Part shown: one piece after another, positions 19,247-24,602 of the stretch
Position numbering within the stretch: the stretch's first letter is position 1
Layout: every line of letters starts with the position of its first letter
Source: a virus
IMG/VR virus record: IMGVR_UViG_3300020416_000063
Span: 1 to 24,602 of that record
DNA: 24,602 nt
Reading direction: 5' to 3' (one strand)
Notes under the pieces: generated by a model
Told to the model about the DNA's origin: nothing
Seen by the model: the letters and a program-made list of their open reading frames with translations, nothing else
Databases searched by the model: none
Position numbers and translations under genes: made by a program

Positions 19247-21642
19247 TGTACGCTCCTATCTTTCATGCGTTCTCTTTCTAAAGCAGCCTGTATTCTAGCG
19301 GCTGTCTGCTCTTCTTGACTTCTAATACGCTCATCAAACTGACGAGATTTATCCATCATTTGAGCTTGTTTCAGGTTGAGCTCCCGCTCTTCCCGTTCCT
19401 TGTCATTCTGCTCTGCCAATGCGTCAAGCTGCAATTCCTGTTGCTTCAACGCTACTACAGGATCTGGTTGAGCGTTACCAGATAGCTGGCGACCCATGTC
19501 CTGTACGGCTTTCATCCCCTCAGCCATATACACTGCAGCCAAAGCATCAATCTCCATCTTAACTTCAGGAGGTATTTGCTGCTGTCCTTCCATGCCAGAC
19601 TCACGCATGGCTCTTTCTACCGCATCTATCTGGACATGTTGGAAAACGTGCTTCTGAAGGTTCATGGCAACCATTGGGTTCGCCCCTACAAGCGGTGAAC
19701 CGCTCATAACAAGGTGCGCCATAATGTGCGCCTCATGATTCTGCCCAGGAAATGCCTGCATCTTCTTTCCATCAAGTGCTTCTTGGTTTTCTTGGGCCGG
19801 GTCCTTCGGTGTAGGCTGCTGTGCCTCTTCATTCATCAAATACTTATCAATATCCCGTACACCCAAGGCTTCGTACATGTCCCGATAGACCTCATACATG
19901 TTGTGTATCTGTGGGGCCTGGGACGCAAGCTGCATTTTGGTTTGTGCAAGAGCAATCCGTTGTGCTTGAGAGAATACATTGGGGTTGGAAACAGGTATTA
20001 CGTCTATTCGGTCATCAAAATCCTGCGCCTTTACTGCAGAATCTACGCCTTCAATAGAGTATGGGTAAACAGGCGGCAGACTCTCTGCCATAACCCTTGA
20101 AAGCAACTTAAATTCAAGCTTCATCGCGTAATGAAGGCGTTTATGGACCGCGCTCATCACACGAGAGCCCTGCTCCATCATTGCGATTGTAGTCCCTACA
20201 GCAGCCTGTTGGTTGCCATCCCCTACCTTGAGGTCTGTTATGGTCGCGAATCGCCTGCCTGCGTCAACTACAAAGCCTAGAAGGTTAAATAATGTGCCGT
20301 CAGGGCCTTTAAACGGCAGGGGCATCAGACTATCCCGAATTGCACCCCCAGGAGCGTCTACATCCCTAAATTCACCCGGCTGCAAAGGCTCATCATCGTC
20401 TCTTATCCGTAGGCCACGAGCTTTGAAGCCTGCGGGCAGGTTAGAAAGCGTCCCTGCATCTATCAATTGCCGTAAAGCTGCAGTCGCTGTCCTTGAAAGA
20501 CCGCCAATAGTGTGAATAAGCCCCAATCCATAGAAACCAAAGCCTGGAAGGAACTTATAATGCACAAAATACTGGATTTTCTCCATATTTGGGTCATTTT
20601 CGCGGTAGTTTCTGCGAATGGACAGTACCTGACCGTTGTCCTGAGAGATAGTTACGATGTATGGCAGCTTGATTCCTGTTGGTTCGCCGTCCTGACCCTT
20701 GTCTTCATACCCCTCAAGGTCCAAATCGACGTGACATTCCAGCAAGGTGCAGTCATAGTCCACAGATGACGGTTCAATTCCGGTAATACGATCGAGTTCA
20801 GAGCCCAAATCGTCATCCACCGCCTGTTGCGGCAACACAGGTATGTCCCTGTAAAAGCCCCCAATCTGCTTTTTACGCAATTCGTTCAAGCTCATACGCA
20901 CGACATGCGTGATATTGGGGCAAGTTTCTAAATCAGCGGTTTCATAAGGCACTACTAGATGCTCTGCAGCTATAAATTTGCTTACAGCTCTGTCGATACC
21001 CTCGTCATAGTAGACTTTCTTAAAGGTACTCCCCGCTAAAGGTAAGTAAAACAGCATTTGGTCAAACTCAGGGGTGTACTCCTCCATCACATTCGTGATG
21101 TAAAAGTTCATAAAGTCCTTTACACGCTGAGCTTGGTCAGACTTTGCTGCGTCTGCTGACCCGACAATAGCAGTACGCACGGGTCCACCCGCTGGCAGCA
21201 GCTCATTGAACGCCTGAGCTTGGAACTGCACCGCCGCTTCAGCCAGCAACGGATGCGTGACGCCTGACGCACCTCTGAAAGGCTCCGATCTTTCTGAATA
21301 ATTGAATCCCAATAATTCCAAACCGTTTGCATAAGCATCTTCCCATTCCTGTCTGCTAGCTTTGTTAGCGTCAAAGTCACTTGTAAGCTCACTTGCAACC
21401 GCCCCAAGCGTTCTGTCGTCCAAATCCTCTGCTAAATTGGCGTAAAAACCATTGTCAGGCATGTCTGTAGACGGTTCAAAATCTACAATGGCCCCACCAT
21501 CCTCCGATATTTGTATGTCAAACTCACTTTCAATAGGCATTTCAAGACTGCCAGGGGCTTCAATCTCCACCTCTGCCATCAACTCTTCTTGATCTATCTG
21601 TGGATTTTGATTCTCTACCAAAGAAATAGGGGGTCTAACCAT
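19243..21642 (-). CDS. Portal protein (P22-like podovirus type)
   Basis: A 799-residue protein of the size and character of podovirus portals (P22 gp1 is 725 residues). It would form the dodecameric ring at the capsid vertex through which DNA is packaged and ejected. The N-terminal 70 residues are acidic and low in complexity. The core begins about residue 90 with RQEWEDAY, and GASGVTHPLLAEAAVQFQAQ and NELLPAGGPV are segments I recognise from portals of marine phages. The C-terminal 150 residues are rich in Q, E, K and R and probably form the helical barrel or a coiled coil. The ATG at 21642 has a GAGGT ribosome binding site. Its end overlaps the next gene as ATGA. The family assignment comes from recall of motifs and from its place ahead of scaffold and capsid genes. 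Confidence 0.85.
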   Translation of the reverse strand: MVRPPISLVENQNPQIDQEELMAEVEIEAPGSLEMPIESEFDIQISEDGGAIVDFEPSTDMPDNGFYANLAEDLDDRTLGAVASELTSDFDANKASRQEWEDAYANGLELLGFNYSERSEPFRGASGVTHPLLAEAAVQFQAQAFNELLPAGGPVRTAIVGSADAAKSDQAQRVKDFMNFYITNVMEEYTPEFDQMLFYLPLAGSTFKKVYYDEGIDRAVSKFIAAEHLVVPYETADLETCPNITHVVRMSLNELRKKQIGGFYRDIPVLPQQAVDDDLGSELDRITGIEPSSVDYDCTLLECHVDLDLEGYEDKGQDGEPTGIKLPYIVTISQDNGQVLSIRRNYRENDPNMEKIQYFVHYKFLPGFGFYGLGLIHTIGGLSRTATAALRQLIDAGTLSNLPAGFKARGLRIRDDDEPLQPGEFRDVDAPGGAIRDSLMPLPFKGPDGTLFNLLGFVVDAGRRFATITDLKVGDGNQQAAVGTTIAMMEQGSRVMSAVHKRLHYAMKLEFKLLSRVMAESLPPVYPYSIEGVDSAVKAQDFDDRIDVIPVSNPNVFSQAQRIALAQTKMQLASQAPQIHNMYEVYRDMYEALGVRDIDKYLMNEEAQQPTPKDPAQENQEALDGKKMQAFPGQNHEAHIMAHLVMSGSPLVGANPMVAMNLQKHVFQHVQIDAVERAMRESGMEGQQQIPPEVKMEIDALAAVYMAEGMKAVQDMGRQLSGNAQPDPVVALKQQELQLDALAEQNDKEREERELNLKQAQMMDKSRQFDERIRSQEEQTAARIQAALERERMKDRSVQ

Positions 21643-21913
21643 TTACAACCTCACATCCGCAACGCGGGCTCATACCCTTTATAAAGACAGGTGTTCCCTC
21701 GCCCATGTATGCGCCTGTCACATTAAAATCCATGAACTCTATCGCCTCTGTCAAAGACATGCCGTCTCGTTTCCGCAATATATCCACACATTTATCCCAA
21801 TCGTAAGCAATCATCACGGGAAGTCCACATCTTTCAGCAGATCCAATGATGGCCTCATCAAACCCGTCCGCTTTCAACATGACTACTTCTTCGTCAAACT
21901 CTTCTTCTATCAT
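21635..21913 (-). CDS. Small acidic conserved phage protein of unknown function
   Basis: A 92-residue acidic protein with no signal peptide or membrane segment. The first in-frame ATG (21928) overlaps the stop of the upstream gene as TAATG. However, the GGAGGG right after it is a strong ribosome binding site, 7 nt ahead of the ATG at 21913 (MIEEEFDEE), so I prefer the later start. The middle (LPVMIAYDWDKCVDILRKRDGMS) and the segment EAIEFMDFNVTGAYMGEGTP look like a small compact domain I recall from marine and other phage genomes without a known function. The stop overlaps the portal start by 8 nt, which indicates translational coupling. Confidence 0.75.
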   Translation of the reverse strand: MIEEEFDEEVVMLKADGFDEAIIGSAERCGLPVMIAYDWDKCVDILRKRDGMSLTEAIEFMDFNVTGAYMGEGTPVFIKGMSPRCGCEVVNG

Positions 21914-21927
21914 AGCATATCCCTCCA

Positions 21928-24602
21928 TTATTGCATATGTTTGATAAATTCTGCGATACCAGCCTTAACTGGGCCGCCTTTTGCCATTCCTATTTGAGGC
22001 CCCGCATATTTAAATATGTTAGTAAAAACATCTTCAATATCCATTTCGCCTCGTTTCACCTTCCTAATATTTTTGCTTAATTCCCTTTCAGAAGTCTTTT
22101 TTGTGTGTCGCCTATTTAAAAGAGCTTGAGACGGACCCGCACCTTCTGTCGCTTTTAGAGGAATATTTCTTTCTCTTAAAACATCTAAAGCAAGCAAAGG
22201 ATGGTCCTCTGCAGTTGCAGGAGGGGCAAACATGTCAGAATCTTCATATAAATCAAATAATTTACCTTTTGTTTCAGGGTTTCCCAGTAAATTAAAATAC
22301 ACATTACTTGAACGATTTGGGTCCGCACCTTCTTTTTGAGAACGGCCCGCAGCATAAAGAAGAGCTGCATACCCCTCTATTCCAAATTCTTCAATTAGTT
22401 TCTCTGGGGAGGCATTATCAAGTAATAAATTAGCTTGAAAATTACTCTCTACGGCTTCTGCAAACTCATTAGCACGAGATTCTACTTCTCCCCCCTTCTG
22501 CATAAAAGGAATAAACTTGGCTATTCCTGCTTTTACATGACCGCCTTTTGCAAACTCCTGTGGCTGGTTCGTGGGCCGCGTTTCGGTCAACGCCGCCCCT
22601 GTACCAATGCCCACGGTCCCCGCAAAACCGTATTTCTTTAAAATATCTAAAGTAGCCGCATCAAAAACAACGTAATTATAATCGTCTGCTCCGGGGTCTA
22701 ACCTATCGTACCGCGTACCACGGGTTGAATACTTCGTTCCTTTTATGCCGTTATTGTTCAATAAAATAGAAATACGCGGGTCATCTAAACTAGAACCACC
22801 ATAGAATTTGGCAATGGACAACAGAACTCCCTGACCGTCAGCCCGCCCCCGTTCGACCTCCTTAATCAACTTCTCATCGCCAATCTTACGAGCGATTGCT
22901 GAAACCTTTTCACGAACAGCAGGGTGCTGGTCCTCCATTGAGCGATAGAAATCAATCATTTCGGTACGCGGATCAATGTCCATAGCTACTTGCATAAGCG
23001 TACCGTCAGAAGGTCCAAGACCTATAACCTCAAAACCATCTCGCTCCACACCCGTCTTCTCATCAACGTGAACTGCGTTTTTCAAACGTAAAGTTTTACC
23101 GTCATCGAAAGCGTAGTCTGTAAAGCCCCCGGTTAAATTTGTATTTACATTGTCCTCGCCAATGCCATAAACCAATTCATCGAGCAAATTTGAGAACTCT
23201 TCGTTATCTTCAACAAAAAGCTTTGGTCTTCCTGTGTCAGGGTCTGTCACACGATCTGTGTTAAACCGTCCAACAACCATGTTCAAATCGTCTTCATCTG
23301 CAAAAGGGTCTAACTCTTTGCGAAAACCTACGTTGCGTTTGTATGTTTCGCCCACCTGACGAAGATCCGAAAGATAAATACCATGACCAAACATGTTTGC
23401 TCCTTCACCTGTCTTTACATAGTGAAGATCAAACTTATCAAAATCAGTTCCTGCCCCGTGCCAAGTCTCAACTTTACGGCGACGAGCGGCTTCATTTATT
23501 TTTGGAACCATGCCCTGAATGCCGCCTTTACCTGTTGGGTACTGAACTCCCATAGGGCCGACTTCTTTAATTACGTCCTGCATGTCAAAGCCGCCTGGAG
23601 CAAACACTTCGATAGGAGCGGTCGCAGCTCTCATTTTGAGCTCATATAGTCGGCCATCTATTCTCTCTAATGCAGCAGGAGAAGTAGCCTTTCGTCGCGA
23701 ACTTTCCAATTCACGAATTTCCGCAAACAGCTTCTCCCTTTCCTCAGAGCTTCGAGCAACCTTTTCCCCAATTATTCTTAAATAATTTCTATAAGAGTCT
23801 TCAGTAATGCCCAAAGCTTTCATTACTTTTTGTTGTTTTTGTATCGCGCCTTGATATCTATTAGCCATTATTTCTTTAGCGCGAGCCAAAACTTCTTCAC
23901 GCATAGCGAGATTATTAGGATCTAATTTAGCCCCTTGGTACATGGGACCTGGATAAACCATCGCACGAGAACGCATGTTATTGGGCATATTATTTTGCGA
24001 AAGAATATCATCACGAGCCATGTTTAAAGCTTGATAAATTCTACCATTTTCGCTTTGGGGGTTTGCCTGCGATAAGTTGCCCATACTGTAGGTTCCTTGA
24101 TCAAGGCCAATTCTTAGGTTCCGGTCAACTTCATCTAGGCGTTTTACAAACTCATCAGAAACTTTTTGATAATCAGTCAGAGTAAAAGCCATGCCCCCTT
24201 GAGGTAAGCCCTCTACGTCTTGCAATAAATGCTGTAACTCGTGGATCATAATGCTTCTAAATTGATCTGGGTCACTAGAATCAAGCTGATCTGCTCTTAT
24301 TGTAATGCGGTTATCATACGAACTATAATGACCTAATTCGCCATTTGGGGTCGTTTCAGAAATACGAAGTTGATATTGATTGATGAAATCCCCATACGCC
24401 TGCATAATAGGGTGGTCAGAAGGCAAATGCTCTGACAAAGGACTGTCAAAGAATTTTCCAAAGCCAGGTTCTGTCGGAAGGCTTATGTTATTGTCTAAAT
24501 AAGAAATAACATTCCCCCCATCCAAAGATTCATAATTAAAAAAGTCGTACATGTCATGGACAATGCTTTCCGTTGGGGCGTCTGTCCCAAAATTAATATC
24601 GG
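21928..24602 (-). CDS. Large polyvalent phage protein with zincin-like HExxH motif and ADP-ribosyltransferase-like domain, 5' end cut by window
   Basis: Residues are numbered from the ATG at 24552. The frame stays open from there to the window edge (upstream codons read DINFGTDAPTESIVHD), so that ATG may be internal and the gene is partial. HELQH at 104-108, followed by QDVEG and GG, is a zincin metallopeptidase signature. Residues about 360-655 look like the ADP-ribosyltransferase domain of phage polyvalent proteins: WHG (H365), FDKFD, TGEGANMFGHGIYLSD (Y393), and a closing NYVVFD strand. H365 and Y393 would be the first two residues of an H-Y-E type active site; I could not place the third. 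A motif AKGGxVKAGIAxFIxxMQ occurs at 668-685 and again at the extreme C terminus (857-874). The position just before the portal gene suggests a virion or injected protein. That role is inference. Confidence 0.75.
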   Translation of the reverse strand, partial: DINFGTDAPTESIVHDMYDFFNYESLDGGNVISYLDNNISLPTEPGFGKFFDSPLSEHLPSDHPIMQAYGDFINQYQLRISETTPNGELGHYSSYDNRITIRADQLDSSDPDQFRSIMIHELQHLLQDVEGLPQGGMAFTLTDYQKVSDEFVKRLDEVDRNLRIGLDQGTYSMGNLSQANPQSENGRIYQALNMARDDILSQNNMPNNMRSRAMVYPGPMYQGAKLDPNNLAMREEVLARAKEIMANRYQGAIQKQQKVMKALGITEDSYRNYLRIIGEKVARSSEEREKLFAEIRELESSRRKATSPAALERIDGRLYELKMRAATAPIEVFAPGGFDMQDVIKEVGPMGVQYPTGKGGIQGMVPKINEAARRRKVETWHGAGTDFDKFDLHYVKTGEGANMFGHGIYLSDLRQVGETYKRNVGFRKELDPFADEDDLNMVVGRFNTDRVTDPDTGRPKLFVEDNEEFSNLLDELVYGIGEDNVNTNLTGGFTDYAFDDGKTLRLKNAVHVDEKTGVERDGFEVIGLGPSDGTLMQVAMDIDPRTEMIDFYRSMEDQHPAVREKVSAIARKIGDEKLIKEVERGRADGQGVLLSIAKFYGGSSLDDPRISILLNNNGIKGTKYSTRGTRYDRLDPGADDYNYVVFDAATLDILKKYGFAGTVGIGTGAALTETRPTNQPQEFAKGGHVKAGIAKFIPFMQKGGEVESRANEFAEAVESNFQANLLLDNASPEKLIEEFGIEGYAALLYAAGRSQKEGADPNRSSNVYFNLLGNPETKGKLFDLYEDSDMFAPPATAEDHPLLALDVLRERNIPLKATEGAGPSQALLNRRHTKKTSERELSKNIRKVKRGEMDIEDVFTNIFKYAGPQIGMAKGGPVKAGIAEFIKHMQ

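Noticed and set aside
1-24602. Diversity-generating retroelement acting on the fibre cluster
   Set aside because: There is no reverse transcriptase gene and no template/variable repeat pair with adenine-specific differences; the heads are C1q-like and not C-type lectin-like.
1-24602. tRNA genes, CRISPR arrays, insertion sequences or attachment sites
   Set aside because: I saw no cloverleaf, no regularly spaced direct repeats with spacers and no transposase or integrase.

Overview
The window is a stretch of a tailed-phage (Caudoviricetes) late region, most likely from a marine phage with podovirus-type head and neck genes. Every gene I can support lies on the minus strand, so the order of transcription is right to left. 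Genes are packed end to end with 1-8 nt overlaps of the TAATG or ATGA type. There is no tRNA, integrase, insertion sequence or CRISPR array. The host cannot be read from the sequence. Many proteins resemble families I remember from uncultured marine viral genomes; that is recall, not a search.

Layout in transcription order. (1) 24602-19052: a large polyvalent protein with a zincin-type HExxH motif and an ADP-ribosyltransferase-like domain, running off the right edge; a small acidic protein; the portal; a small conserved protein. (2) 19037-17403: five small proteins with predicted membrane segments, including a holin candidate. The first of them appears to start at an ATT codon. (3) 17390-13788: a small protein, a GroES-like co-chaperonin, the scaffold, a conserved head-region protein, a structural protein and the major capsid protein, closed by an intrinsic terminator. 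(4) 13635-10842: a virion-type protein, then a run of very small, strongly basic proteins of 27, 94, 95, 42, 122 and 50 residues mixed with a membrane peptide, a small structural protein and a conserved 196-residue protein. (5) 10842-7124: neck and tail genes, including a P22 gp4-like connector candidate, a virion protein ending in a cupredoxin-like domain, and an SU10-type adaptor. (6) 7124-1: about a dozen short, modular tail-fibre or receptor-binding proteins with C1q-like heads and shared N-terminal anchors, a tail-fibre assembly chaperone, and a 244-residue protein built of 20-residue repeats.

How the parts work together: portal, scaffold, capsid protein and co-chaperonin would build the prohead. 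The connector and adaptor proteins would join head and tail. The left third is an unusually rich collection of receptor-binding modules that seem to have been duplicated and recombined. The least explained parts are the basic-peptide cluster, the virion cupredoxin and the zincin plus ADP-ribosyltransferase protein. Three short genes (27, 42 and 50 aa) and a 62-residue N-terminal extension with an ATT start would be missed by ordinary gene callers.
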